A DNA stretch of 64,000 nt. Origin: Polychytrium aggregatum. Lineage: Eukaryota > Chytridiomycota > Chytridiomycetes > Polychytriales. Location: NCBI RefSeq assembly GCF_025602895.1, contig NW_026516329.1, positions 1 to 64,000 of the forward strand, in the 5' to 3' direction. Shown one piece after another: positions 51,888 to 63,333 of the stretch (position 1 is its first letter; each line of letters starts with the position of its first letter). The notes beneath the pieces are model-generated. The model was not told the origin of the DNA. It worked only from the letters and a program-made list of their open reading frames with translations, and searched no databases. A program made the translations under genes and the position numbers.

Positions 51888-54448
51888 ATGAGACATTTCG
51901 TCGCCGTCTTCGTGGCTCTGCTCCATGTGGCCCTGCTGCCCTGGGCGCTGGCAGTCGCTGCCGAGGTCCGTCTGGTGCATTTGGCCTCGACGGACAAGTA
52001 CTCGCTTGTCGATCGGTTGAACCGCAATGCTGCCTTCACCAAAGCCAAGCTCGGCGCATCCAGCCGCGGCCGGGCACCAGCGCTGCGAGAGCTTCTGGCC
52101 TTTGACAACCAAGTGAGTGACCAACCCTCACGCCTCCGTATCGCAGTCTTTTTGAACGGGCTCGATGTGCATGGCCAGCACGGAAAAGCGATATGCCGGC
52201 CTGTCTTCCCAGGCCCAGTCTGCCCAATCCCGATGTTTACGGGCCTGTGCTTGGCCCACCGGCCAGTCGTCCTGCAACTACAGCCCCCGCTTACGCATCG
52301 CTTCCTGTCTCGCTCTGCCCGATTTCGTGTGCCCGCGGTGCTGTCCGACAGACCGAGAGCGAGCTGCCACTCATATCCAACCCCGCGAGCCTGTTCGAGG
52401 TAGACCCCTGTCGGCTATGCCTGCTGCAAAATCGCCTGTCCTCGTGGCGGCGCTTGTCGCCGGTATTACGGCTGAATCCTGCCGTTGAAGGCCCCGAGCC
52501 CGAGCCCGAGCTCCTGGTCCGTGGTCCAGGCTCGGGCTTGCGTGCCAAGCCCGGATGGGCCCGTGTATTTGTCCCGTCTCGTCTTGTCGGCTTACCACCG
52601 CCGGCCTTGCTCCTTCCCGCTCGCCATACAGTATGCCGCGGTCATCTCGCTGGGCACGCCGCCTCAGCCCTTCCGTGTCATCATGGACACCGGCTCCGCC
52701 AACCTGTGGGTCTTTTCCAACTCGATTGTCCTGCCGCCATCCAAGAACGTGAGCACCTTCAACGGCAACACTTCGTCGACGGCCCAGGTCGTCCCCAACG
52801 GCGCCAACGTCAACATCACATACGGCACAGGTCATATCTATGGGGGGCTCTACGCCGACACCTTTCAGATCAGCGGCGCCCGCGTCATTGGCCAGCAGTT
52901 TCTGCTGGCAACGTGGTGCGATGGCCTGATATACAACCTCCTGGACGGCTTCTGGGACGGCATTCTTGGCCTCGGCTATCCCCGCCTCGCCACTCCCTCA
53001 GGTTCGTGCCCGTCCCCTTCACACACACATTCCCACCGCACCCACACCCGATTCGCTCGACCCAGCCTCGTTGTGGCGATGCACATGCATGTACTCTTCT
53101 CTGGTCTCACGCTCTGCTCACCTATCCGCCATTCCCGCGGATATCTCACTTCGGTCCCGCGCCGTCGCAGCCAAGGGGCTTCGTCCTGTCCCTCCTCTGA
53201 CCAACATGCTCAAAGGCGGAGCCAACGGTCTTTTTTCCTTCTGGTTCAATCAAGCCTCGGCCTCGGACCCACAGGCCCTGCTCGGCAAATTCACTTTGAA
53301 CGGATGCAACTCGGACTACTATGCCGGCGACCTGCTTTGGTATCGATTCTTTCCAACACACTTGGAGCTCGGTTCTTGAGCAGGACGTGGGACTCGACAG
53401 CAGAACGGGGGTTTGACGTGCTTCTTTCTTGATCCAACAGCATTCCCATTGTACAGAATCAGCAATATGGCCTCTACGACCACTGGCGCATCCCCGTCGA
53501 CAACGTCACCGTAGGATCCCAGCTGTTGGACCTCCCCTCGACCGACCAAGTGGCCATCATCGACACGGGCACGTCGTCCCTGGGTCTGCCCAACTCCATA
53601 TACGACAGCGTCATCCAACAGTTTGATATCCTTGGCTGGTCTGGTAGCATAGCCGCAGTGCCTTGTTCCCAAGTCGATTCGATGCCAGCCATAACGATCT
53701 CGGTTGGAGGACACGCCTTTCCGCTTTCCCGTAGGTTCTATACGATGGCTCCGAGAGCAGCGCGGACGGCTCCGTCGGACCCATAGGCACCCCTCCCCCT
53801 AGCTCAATGTGCCGTGTGTTCTCCGTCATCGCTGTACCTCCTTATCCCGTCCATGGTTCTAATTCGCTCCGTGGATATCTCCTCCTCTGCCTCATAGCAA
53901 ACGAGTACGTCTCTCGACAAGGCGACGGCTGCTTTTTGAATTTCATCAAAGTCAACGGCTTTGTCGATGGCCTGATCCTTGGTCTGCCTTTTCTGAGAAG
54001 ATATTACACGATCTTTGACATGGCCAACAACCAAGTCCGTGTCGCCGCATCCAGAGCAACGAACTCGTCCGGGCCATCCTCTGGATCCTCTGGATCCGGC
54101 TCAAGCACGTGCGAATGCACGTCGTCTGTGCAGCTCGAAGCTGATCTGATCCCGTCAAGCAACGTCATCCGCATCGGCGATCTGCAAGTCGATATCGGCC
54201 TGTTTTCGGCCATCGTAGCTGGCAGTGTGCTCGTGATAGCGAGCACCGGCCTGATTATGTGGCGCTTCCGACAGAATCACCTCCGGCGCACGAATCGGCC
54301 GACCGATGATCATACCGTATCCGATATCGGCTACGACAAGGGCAAGTCTCAAGAGAAAGCGAATTACTCCGCAACTGTTATTATTCAGGACTACGATCTC
54401 TCAGATGACGCCGGCAGCTCACCGCGCCTCGGTGGAAGTACTTGCTGA
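51888..54448 (+). CDS. Membrane-anchored pepsin-like aspartic protease
   Basis: 534 aa from exons 51888-52112, 52632-53001, 53171-53339, 53441-53730 and 53898-54448 (total divisible by three). The signal peptide is MRHFVAVFVALLHVALLPWA. A propeptide of about 50 residues follows. Exon 2 begins the mature enzyme, YAAVISLGTPPQPFRVIMDT, with the first active-site DTGSANLW, the flap tyrosine in NITYGTGH, and FDGILGLGYP-like FWDGILGLGYP. Exon 4 has the second site IIDTGTSSLGLP. Exon 5 has GDGC and LILGLPFLRRYYTIFD. After a Ser/Gly-rich stalk comes a C-terminal TM helix (LFSAIVAGSVLVIASTGLIM) and a 60-residue cytoplasmic tail. MEROPS A1 family. The TM anchor suggests a cell-surface or endomembrane sheddase/processing role (inference). 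Confidence 0.92.
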
Positions 54449-55580
54449 ATCACTTTCGAATCGAGGAGTCTCCGTCAATACCACCAACACAAGAGCAATC
54501 CCCCGGCTGCCTCACCTTTCTCAACCAACTCATAAGCTGGTTTGTCTCTGCGCTTTTTTTCGTTTACCCAACCCCTTTTCGTTCCAGCCATGCCGGCCAT
54601 GTGTTTTTGTGTCTTCTCATGCTTTGCCTTCTCTGCTGCCTTGTCTGCCCCTGAATCTGCCCCCTTTCGGTTTATCGGACATGTACGAACGGTATTTCGC
54701 TCGGGGAAGTGCGTCTATTCCAAACCTCCGTGATTCTTCCTTGGCCTTTACCCTCTCTTCCGATGATATCTATCCTCTTCTTGCGGCACGCTCGCAGATC
54801 ATACCTCGTTCTTCTATGTCGGTGCCTACATCTATGCAATCCCTGGCTCTTGTACATACTGTGGTGCTTTCCTCCCTGATTTTTGCGTGTACAGCCTTTC
54901 CTTGAAAATAAAAAAATCATATATAAAAAAACAGGTGCCGCCAAACTTTTGAGGCCCAATCCGATCGGCAATGGCCGCCTGGTCCTCTTGGACACTGTGG
55001 ATGGAGATGGCCTTCGAAACGATCCAGTGGTTGGAGCATATCCTGATGACAAGGCTGCCGTGCCCTGCATCGCAGCGTACCCCACATCCTTGCTGCGTTT
55101 TGAGCGTACCTGGGATATGCCGCAAGCGAACATCGCAAAGGATCGAGCCCGTATGGGCTTGGAGCGGCCATCGCTTGGGTGTGGGGTATGGCTTTGGGTT
55201 CTCTGGCTGTTGGCTGTCCCTGGCAAATCACGCCCTGGACACCCCCATCACTATCAATTTTTTCCGGCCCCTCGCGGCTGCTCATCTCGGTCACCTGAAA
55301 GTCACGTTGGATGTGACGCAGCAAAGTTGGAATCCGGCCATGGTCGATTGACGGCATTTGGTATCACCTCGAGCCGATTGACGGTGGTGGGCAATTGGTG
55401 TGGAGGAATGACCAATTGTATCATTGTTGGAAGCTCCACTCCGATTGCGGACAAGAATCACCACCATCTGAATCTCTCTGGTTGGAAACCTAGTCAAGCG
55501 TGGCTGTGTGTCAGCGAGATGACATGATCGTTTGGCTATCAGGCAAGACTCTCCTTGACAAGATGTCTTCCCACGACTGA
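54449..55580. other. Intergenic region upstream of Fanzor fragment
   Basis: About 1.1 kb. I looked here for the missing N-terminal half of the Fanzor protein, including a RuvC-I aspartate motif, and saw none. There is an A/T-rich patch at about 54906-54931. Confidence 0.5.
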
Positions 55581-56522
55581 TTGAGCGAGCGATGCGTTTC
55601 TGGATCTGAATCGAGGACGCCACTGCGCAGTATCTCTGCCAGCCCAAAATGCGCTGGTTTTGAAGAGAATTTTTCTTCCCCAAGGGCAGAACCAGCCATC
55701 GCTGCTATTTTCTCGCCAGATGGCTCCCCGCAAGAGAAAGACACCACCCAGGCGACCAAGTGGATCCAGAGCACCCACAAGATCCTTGGTCTGCAGCAAT
55801 GGATGAGCACCACACCAAGTCCCAAGATCCCCGGGTTGGCTCCCTTCCTGCAATATATTCGCCATGTGTTCGATGGAGACATGCTGGAGAAACAGCTGTA
55901 CTTCAGCCTGACCCGGCGACGGCGATTCAAGCGACTCGATCTCCACAGCAAGCGACAGCGCACCGTCCACGAGATGTGCAAGCAAGTCATCGACCAGGCA
56001 CCAAAGGAGACCGAAGTGGTGATTGCCTTTGGGAATGCATCCTGGAAGCAAGGGAAGGGATACGCATCCAGTCCCAGGAGACTCAGGTTCGCCAAGTACT
56101 TTGAGCAATTCCACCACCACCAGAGACGCCCACCAGACCGATCCGTCTCCAAGATCCATGTGTGCTCGGTGAACGAGTTCAACACGTCCCAGGTGTGCTC
56201 ACATTGTCGGGAAGCCAAGCGACTCGAGAAGGTCGAGTATCTTGATATCGAGAAACCACACTTTGTCCGGAGCTGTGCAAGCTGCCATACGCTGTGGGAT
56301 CGAGACGTCAATGTAGCCAGGAACATGGTCTCGGTATGCCAGTCGATCATCGCCACAGGAGATCGACCGGGTGTATTCAAGACTGTGCTTCCCAAACCAA
56401 CGAAATCAAGGAGATTGCCGACGAAGACAGGAGTGCAATGCCATGGCCTACCCGCTGGGCCTACAAGTCAGTCAGCGGGGTTCAGAAGCCAGAAAGTGAC
56501 TGTCCCGTTTCTTTCTGGATAG
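55581..56522 (+). mobile_element. Fanzor (eukaryotic TnpB-like) nuclease, C-terminal half
   Basis: An open 313-codon frame. From about residue 105 it matches the C-terminus of Fanzor RNA-guided nucleases. The RuvC-II region VVIAFGNASWKQGKGYASSP lacks the canonical Glu. The strand SVNEFNTSQVCSHC carries Glu199, which fits the alternative catalytic Glu described for Fanzors. Zinc-ribbon cysteines are C206/C209 and C232/C235, and RuvC-III is LWDRDVNVARNM. Fanzors are relatives of IS200/605 and IS607 TnpB and cut DNA with a guide RNA derived from the element's 3' end. The N-terminal REC/wedge part and RuvC-I Asp are not seen in this ORF or the 1 kb upstream, so this looks 5'-truncated unless distant exons exist. 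The first 90 residues have no Fanzor similarity. IS607-like recombinase sequence lies at 2.7-3.3 kb. Confidence 0.82.
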
Positions 56523-57682
56523 ACTGTAAGTATATCGCACTGTTCCTTGAGTATGTCGACAGTGGATGCCGGGTCGCCCATATTCTGGGCAGTCCACTTC
56601 GGGGTTGCCATCCCTCTTGGGATGGTCGATGGGAGGTGGTTGACTCCCTTGTGCAAAGTGTGTGTGTGTGTGACGGCGAGAGGCTTCTCGCCTTCCCTCG
56701 GGGGTCTCTCGCCAGAGACTGCTCTTCTCGCCGACCGAGGTGGCTCCGAGAGCGCGTTTTTTCGTTCTCGCTGATTTTATTAACAAGAAATTTTTTCATA
56801 GTGTCTGATGACCCAGGAGATTTGGTTCAAGAGCCGAGAACGGAGCGAGAGCAATGGGAGAGAAGGGCGAGAGCAATGGGAGAGAAGGGCGAGAGAAGGG
56901 CGAGAGAAGGGCGAGAACATGAACCACGAGTTGGAACCACTCCCACGAAACTGCAAGCATGAACTGCAGGCATAAACTGCAAGCATGAATCGCGGACTGA
57001 ATTCCACCACCAAGCACGCACTGAAGGCCACATCGTCTCGTGATGGACAAAGGTGTCCGCCGGTCTGGCACCTGGCCACGGCCGGCTCGGCGACTTGCTT
57101 GTTTGATATCGGTGGTGTGATGCGGCATTCGCTCGGTGTTTCACTTGTGCGTCTGCTCCGTTCCAATGCCCGTCCGCCGGCGATCACTTGACTCTCGTGT
57201 GCTCGTTTTGTACGTTTGTTCGTCCATTCGTCCATTCATCCATTCGTTCATTCGTTTGTTCGTTTGTTCATTCGTTTGTTCGTTTGTTCATTCGTTTGTT
57301 TGTTCATTCGTTCGTCTGTTCGTTTGTTCGTTTCTCGACCCCCCCCCACTTCCGCCTGCTGCAGATCCCCGTTGCTCAGTCGCCCACACTCCCACAGCCG
57401 CAGTACCGCGGCCCCATCCGGCGCCTGCAGAGCCCCCGTCTGTCCGACAGTGCACCCGCGTCCATTTGCCCGGCCCGCCTCGCCCTCCCCCGTCGCCGCT
57501 CCCCCCACTGCCAGGAGGCCATTTCGCCGCCCTGCCCCCCCCCCGAGAGGTGACGCATCCCACAGCGTCCTTCGCCCGTCTGCACCTTTATTGTCATCTG
57601 CACCTCCGTCGGCATCTGCACCTCTGCTTTGATCCATCATCTACATCCAAACTCCCCTTCTTATCCTCGCAGTCCAGTTTCC
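56523..57682. other. Intergenic region with simple repeats
   Basis: About 1.16 kb between the Fanzor fragment and the arrestin-like gene. Repeats: GAGAGAAGGGC-type (about 56840-56920), a CTGCAAGCATGAA-type duplication (about 56950-56990), and a TTCGTTTGTTCA-type array (about 57205-57335). Any guide-RNA-encoding element end would lie just after 56522, but I cannot define one. Confidence 0.5.
57205..57335. repeat. (TTCGTTTGTTCA)-type minisatellite
   Basis: Imperfect tetranucleotide-based array of TTCG, TTTG and TTCA. Confidence 0.9.
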
Positions 57683-59390
57683 ATGCGTCTCTCGCAGCGG
57701 CCGTCCTTCTTTGGCTTCCCCCGCCCGCTGGCGTCGTCGCACTCCTCCTCTTCCTCCTCCAAGATGCATGTCCCGCACCTGCTCCCCTCTGTCGAGATCC
57801 ACATCGAGCCGACTCCTGTCTGCCAGCCGTCCAGCCATGTCGTATCTGCTCTCAAGTCCATCGCCAAGGAGTCCCTCGTCCTGACCCCCCGCAACGGCAT
57901 CTACAGCATTTCCGGTACCGTGCGCCTCAACGTCCATTCTCCTATCGAAGCCACGCTGCTCAAGCTGACCCTCTCGCAGATGGAGGAGCTCTGTCCCGAC
58001 AACCTGATTGGTCACGCTGACGAAAAGTCCAAGGATCTCCTCGAGTTCTGGTCCATGCCTTCGCTGTTCTCGGCTCGCACCGGCCCCGACCACAACATCC
58101 TGCTCTGGGTTGCCCAGTCCAATGCCAATCAGACAGTCCAGCCCGGCCAGCCCCTCCATGAAATCATCAGCAAGGGCATTCATGAATACGCCTTTCAGTT
58201 CGAGCTGCCGGTGTCTGCCATGATCCCGAGCGTCTCCTTGGCCGTCGATTTCGGCCGGATCCAGCACATCCTCAAAGCCGAGCTGGTGCTCCATCCGTTG
58301 GTGCTCCAGTCGCACCCGCATTTCCATCGCCACCACCCCAACCCCATCGATCTGCACTCGCACCTCCCCGAGGTCCACGACATTCGGCCATTGAATCTCG
58401 AGCTCCTGGCCGACTCGCTCACTCCAATCGTCCCGCGCCCTATCCGCTACACTGGCACCACCCCGGACTCGGAGTTTCAGTTCGACGCCGACATTCCGTC
58501 CTTTGTCCCCATCAACTCGAAGCTGCTGCGGATGAACATCCAACTCATGTCCGGCAATGTCGACATCGAGCGAGTCACCGAAATCGAGGGCGTGCTGGTC
58601 GAAAAGCATTCCATCAAGTAAGCTCGGGAGAGGGCATTGGTGCCGCCATGTTGGTTTGTGGGATTATTGTGTTGCCGATGACGGCGCCACCTCATTTGTG
58701 CCGTGACGTTGGGTCGCCGTGGTCGAGGACAGTGCTCGGATTACAAGCCGCCGCATTTCACCGAGCTGGCATCACCGTCGATGCAACGTCGCCACAGACC
58801 ATCTCAAACTAACGCTGCCCCTGTCGTTTCTTGGTCTGCGGTGTGCCTCGCCGATATTCGCATCATGGTCCCTCACAACCCTCGGAATCGGTAGCATCTA
58901 CGACGGGTTCGAGAGCCTCATTTCCGATTACGTCCAAATCACCCAAACAACCACCAAAACCCTCCGCCATCTCTCGGCGCAGCCCATCCTGATCGGTCCA
59001 TCGGTCGTGCGCACTCATACTCCGGGCGACTCTCTAAGCCGCCAGATGGGCTTTGAGCTTGAAATCTCAACCCGAGCCCTGCCCGATGTCTCGACCCAGC
59101 ATATCTCCGTCACCCACGTTGTCGTCTTTTCGGTCGTCTACGAAACCTACCCTAATGGCTCCGACACCTCTCTGACCCAAAACAGCGAGGTCGCAACCGA
59201 ACTCTCGTCCTCGCCGTCTGCCACGGCATCGATCGCGCCCACAACTTCGGCTTCGTCTGTCTCGTTCTCACCAAAGCGACCCTTTGGGATGTTCATGAAA
59301 AAGCACCACCAACGCCCCCTACAGCCCAAGCTGAATACGGTCTTGCTCGAGTTCCCCATCCGCTTCGAGATTGGATCTAGTTTTTCGTAA
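57683..59390 (+). CDS. Arrestin-like protein
   Basis: 476 aa from exons 57683-58617 and 58895-59390 (277-nt intron; total divisible by three). After a Ser-rich N-terminus the protein shows alternating beta-strand segments typical of alpha-arrestins: SVEIHIEPTPV, GTVRLNVHSPIEATLLKLTL, HEYAFQFELPVSAMIPSV, HILKAELVLHP. In exon 2 come MGFELEISTRALPDVS, VTHVVVFSVVY and LLEFPIRFEI, fitting the arrestin C-lobe. Fungal arrestin-related proteins recruit ubiquitin ligases to membrane transporters. No PPxY motif is obvious, so that role is only an analogy. The splice gives KHSINIYDGFE. Confidence 0.7.
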
Positions 59391-60467
59391 AGTCACCTTG
59401 GCTCCAGCGCCTGGATCTGGATCCTCGAGTGTTTCCCGGATCTAGGGCTCTGTACAAGTGCTGATGAATGTTCTCCAGAGCGCCGCGTCGTCCTCCAAGT
59501 TATATCCCTATATCGTCTTGCCGCATGAACTAGCTTTCCCGTGACTCACTTGCATTGACTCGCCATTCTCGATTCATTTGCACTGACCGACCTTCATTGA
59601 CTCACTGATTCATCAACCTGGACATCCATGGCTTCATCGTGTACATTACCCTCGTCATCGATTGCATTTATTGCGCTCCCTCATTTCCGATACGCCCCCG
59701 CGATAGCAAACCCGCCTCTGCTCTCTCGTTACCATATCCTTTTTTTTTTTCTTTGGTATTTCCACCAGTCCATACCGCCAGTGCGGTGACCCCCCCCCAG
59801 ACAGTCTCCGTTCCTCCTGTTGCAATCATGGCCTGAAGCCCGATGATCTGCGGACCGCATGGTCTCAGTCGTACGACTGTTTCCTGTCTCGGTTGGAAAT
59901 CAAAGTTTTGGTGTGGGTTTGGGAGGGGGGAGGAGCAATGCTCTTGAATACACCCGGTCGATCTCCTGTGGCGACGATCGAGTGGCATACCGAAATCATG
60001 TTCCGCGATGTGGGAGTGCGGTGCATGCATTCGATATGTTATGGGTCTCGAGCCCACAGCCGATGCATTCTGCTTGGAGCAACCGTAGGCGTCTTGGTGA
60101 TGTCGCTGTCGTGGAGTCAGACAGGACTATGTGAGCTTGATGACGGATCCCATTGCAGGTCAACACAAGTTCCTCCACGACAGCCACACCCCAAGCGACG
60201 GGCCGGATTGATACGGTTCATTTCCTGCGCTCCGCTTCACATCCTCGTGTCGTATGGCCCACAGGATCACTGTCGCATGAACGATACTGGTGTATATTAC
60301 CGCCAACTACACATGTAGCAGAGGGCCCACAAATAGGACCATCATCAACAGCGCAAGACGCGGAATCGATCGCAGAGACTGTCGGTGCTCCGGAAGAGCC
60401 GAATGCATCGTAGGTACGGCTGACCAGAAGGAGGTGCCGCGCGATGGGGTGAAGGCGCCTGGATCGT
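59391..60467. other. Intergenic region holding a Fanzor tail
   Basis: About 1.08 kb between the arrestin-like gene and REI1 (convergent). Apart from the Fanzor relic (separate entry), only T- and C-homopolymer tracts near 59740-59800 are seen. Confidence 0.55.
59860..60020 (-). mobile_element. Degraded Fanzor 3' end, second copy
   Basis: On the minus strand, 60004-59942 matches 56320-56382 of the Fanzor fragment at 59 of 63 positions by eye, including a 28-nt identical block. It corresponds to the segment after RuvC-III (NMVSVCQSIIATGDRPGVFK). The zinc ribbon and everything upstream are missing. It is a short relic in opposite orientation to the larger copy. Confidence 0.8.
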
Positions 60468-62550
60468 TTAGTAATCGACCTGGTGACGGAAGTGCCGCTG
60501 GAGCTTGTTTGCTTTGATGCCCGTGCGCATCTTGTAGTCCTGGTACTGCTTGATCTGGGTCTTGGCCTGCATCATCTTGTCGCGGATGACCAGACGCTCG
60601 GGCGAGTTGGTTGGCAGGCAGCCCAGCTCGCGATACTGGCCCATAAGCCGGCTGATGATCGCGGCGTCGCGAGTTTCGTCTGGTTTCAGAGTCTGCTTCC
60701 AGATCTTGTTGAACTGTCTGTGGCCGACGCGGTGGCCGGATGGAAGAACCATCTGGGTCTCGTCCATGATCACGAGCGAAGGGCCGCTGGAGGGAGGGCA
60801 ATGAGCAGGAAGCAGCGGTCAGACTCGGTGCAGTGGAAGAGTGGTAAATCGATGACATGAACGCCGTGGCTCAATACATGGGCTTTGCTGTTCAGTCACC
60901 AACCCACGACTCTCGACCAAGTGACTGTCGTTGGACGAGCAGCCTCGAGCTTTGGATGGTGCCAGGTTCAACCATCGTGCAACAGAATCCCACAGCGGCC
61001 ACTCGCGGCACAGTGCAGCACAGCATAGCCTTACCTTCGTGACGATGGTCCATTTCCAGCCTCTGATGCATCTTCCCACTCTCCATCGCCATTGTCCGCA
61101 TCGGCATCGACAATCTCCTCGTCCTCGTCCTCGTCGACATCTTCCCATGTCGAGCTAAAGTCGTAGAACTCTGCCAGCTCCATTTCGGCATCGCCTTCAT
61201 ATAGAACCTTGCAGTGGCCCTTGTCGATCTGGAAACAGCCATGCCAATAAAGATGTCAGATTTTGTGCGTAAATTGGCTCCCCGAATGCGTCCATTAGGT
61301 CGTGCGATCCATGATCAGCATGTTTGGGTGAGCTTCTGTTTTGCCACGCTGCTAAGCCTTTCAATGATGCATATCCGGCCACTGCATCCCGCCGATTGGC
61401 GAGAACACATCTCCCCTGCAAAACAACACGAATCATAGAACCACCCCAGGATATTCTGTACCCACCATATGCGCGCGCACGGCCTCGAGCGAATGGATGG
61501 CACGCCCGGCACCGTTGCAGTACAGGCAGATGTTGCCGACAGAAATCTTTTCGCCCAGATACAGGAGCAGGCCCTTGAGATCAGCCAGGTATTCAATGTC
61601 CGGGATGAAGAAGCTGTGGGCAGCAGACATGTGCTTGATGTTGGCCTCGAGCGAGCCGGACTTTTTGGTACAGAAGAGGCAGTCAGTCTCGGTCAGGCGC
61701 GGCGCCGATGCAATCTTCTCTTCCCAGAGAGCCTCGGCCTCTTCGGCGGTGGTGGCCGAGGCCAGCTCCAGGCGCCAGTTGCGCTTGGTGGTCGAGGCCG
61801 TGTCCATGCTGTCGTCTGCCGACGAGCTGGATTCGGTCGACGACTGCTCCAGGGCTGGCTGGCCGGCTCGCTTGGCCTCATGCTTGGCCGCTAGCTCTTT
61901 GTGCTTCTTGGACTGGAGATGGTTCTGGTATGCGTTCTCGGTCTGGAACTCCTTGCGGCAGGGAGCACATTCGGCCGTGAATGCAGCCTGGGCTACGTCG
62001 GCTTGGTGCTTGGACTGCTGGGCCTCGAGGCGCTTGGCAAACTCTTCGAGAGCCACTGGAGGCAGCTCGGCAACCTTGCGCTTCAGATTGTAGCGATGCC
62101 AGTCGCTATGGTAGTGCTCGCGCTGCTGATCAGCGGAGCGGAAGGCGACCTGACACTGTTATCAAAGCCACCGCCGCCATGGCAGAAGAGGAGTACGGAG
62201 GAGGTGAGAAGATATTACAGCGACAAGGATCGGTGGTGTTGGGACAGAGCGCCTGGCTCACGAAGCGGGTCTATTCGCAGACTCCGAGCCCGATCGAGCC
62301 ATCTTCGAAGCCCCAGAGATGCGGCTACACGACCACATCGCAATCCGTCACCATGGACAACGGAGTGATATGGATTAGGCTGATGCATATCGATACCTAC
62401 GGCCAGACAAGTGTAGAGATTTGATCTCGGGGCATGGATGTAGGAGCGGGCCATCGGAGCAGGCGCCTGCATCGTGGGATGAGAGAGGCCCGAGGAGGTT
62501 TCGGAGAACTCGGATGCCGTTTCGGAGTGGATGGATTCGGTTTCGTCCAT
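60468..62550 (-). CDS. REI1: Rei1/ZNF622-type cytoplasmic 60S biogenesis factor
   Basis: 450 aa from exons 62550-62401, 62155-61466, 61228-61035 and 60786-60468 (total divisible by three). The splice 62401/62155 restores the first zinc finger YTCLACQVAFRSADQQREHY, then HSDWHRYNLKRKVAELPPV, a Rei1 hallmark. A second finger is CAPCRKEFQTENAYQNHL, and two more follow: CLFCTKKSGSLEANIKHM and CLYCNGAGRAIHSLEAVRAH, with HSFFIPDIEYL between them. Next come the conserved AEFYDFSSTWEDVDED, an acidic stretch, and the C-terminal LPSGHRVGHRQFNKIWKQ. In yeast Rei1 releases Arx1-Alb1 from pre-60S subunits in the cytoplasm and probes the exit tunnel. The N-terminus is about 50 residues longer than yeast. 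All Cys/His ligands look intact. Confidence 0.95.
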
Positions 62551-62905
62551 GGTGCTGGGTGATAGCGATGCGACGTTGGGTTGTGGATGTGTTGTAGATG
62601 TGCTGTGGATGTGTTGTAGATGTGCTGAAAGTGCGGCGATCGGAAGCGAGATGCAAGGATTTTATCTGCGGCTGCTTGGGGGGTGTCGGAGTCCGGCTGG
62701 TGTGACGGCAGAAAAAAACGACGCAGCAGAGCCAGGGCGGATCAGCGGCAGGAGGCGACAAAAGGCGTGAATTCCGCCAATGGATTTGATTTGATTTGAT
62801 TTGACTTGGGCTGGCTGGAGTGTGGCTGCGGGCTGGCTTGGTGTGGCGATGCACTCGGTGGCGTGGCATGTGTCAGAATGCACAGGCTCGATCCGATGAT
62901 TGTGA
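62551..62905. other. REI1 promoter region and spacer
   Basis: About 355 bp upstream of REI1. It holds a GATGTGTTGTA/GATGTGCTGTG minisatellite (about 62585-62628) and a TTGAT run (about 62784-62806). No gene. Confidence 0.55.
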
Positions 62906-62977
62906 GCCCTTATAGCACAGTGGTAGTGCGTCAGTCTTGTAAACTGAAGGTCCCGTGTTCAATCCACGGTGGGGGCA
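62906..62977 (+). tRNA. tRNA-Thr(TGT)
   Basis: The acceptor GCCCTTA pairs with TGGGGGC (two G-U). The stem TCAGT/ACTGA has loop CTTGTAA, giving TGT. The T arm is CCGTGTTCAATCCACGG. Confidence 0.94.
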
Positions 62978-62986
62978 CAGCTTGCT

Positions 62987-63058
62987 GCCTTCTTAGCACA
63001 GTGGTAGTGCGTCTGCCTCGTAAGCAGAAGGTCGCGTGTTCGATCCACGCAGGAGGCA
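62987..63058 (+). tRNA. tRNA-Thr(CGT)
   Basis: The stem TCTGC/GCAGA has loop CTCGTAA, giving CGT. The acceptor GCCTTCT pairs with AGGAGGC with G-U. The 5' half is very similar to the tRNA-Thr(TGT) 9 nt upstream, so they are probably a local duplication with anticodon change. Confidence 0.94.
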
Positions 63059-63260
63059 CTTGAGGTGGTACATTTTGACTCGAATTTTGCATCGGTTTGC
63101 GGATGTTTTCTGCTCGCTGGCTCCTTTGCTTGCGTACTGAGAAAGCGACAAAACCCGAAGAATAGCGTGCGATTTCGATCCTCAGTCCCCACTCCGGTCG
63201 TCGCAGGTTCGGGCGGCTCCGAAGGTCAGCGATGGAAAATCACTGTGAGTCAAAACATTG

Positions 63261-63333
63261 CGAGCGAGACAGGGTTCGAACCTGCGACCTTCTGATCCGA
63301 AGTCAGACGATCTATCCACTGATCTACACGCCC
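63261..63333 (-). tRNA. tRNA-Arg(TCG), copy 2
   Basis: Identical over 73 nt to the copy at 45126-45198, including the acceptor T-T mismatch, but with different 5' flank. Anticodon loop CTTCGGA. Confidence 0.85.

Noticed and set aside
50928-52403. 491-codon plus-strand open frame rich in Gln/Asn/His
   Set aside because: Created by the CA and CAACAG microsatellites; the real aspartic protease start is at 51888 in another frame with a signal peptide.
54883-55527. Open frame directly upstream of the Fanzor fragment as its N-terminus
   Set aside because: No RuvC-I aspartate motif or Fanzor-like helices are visible, and the frame differs.
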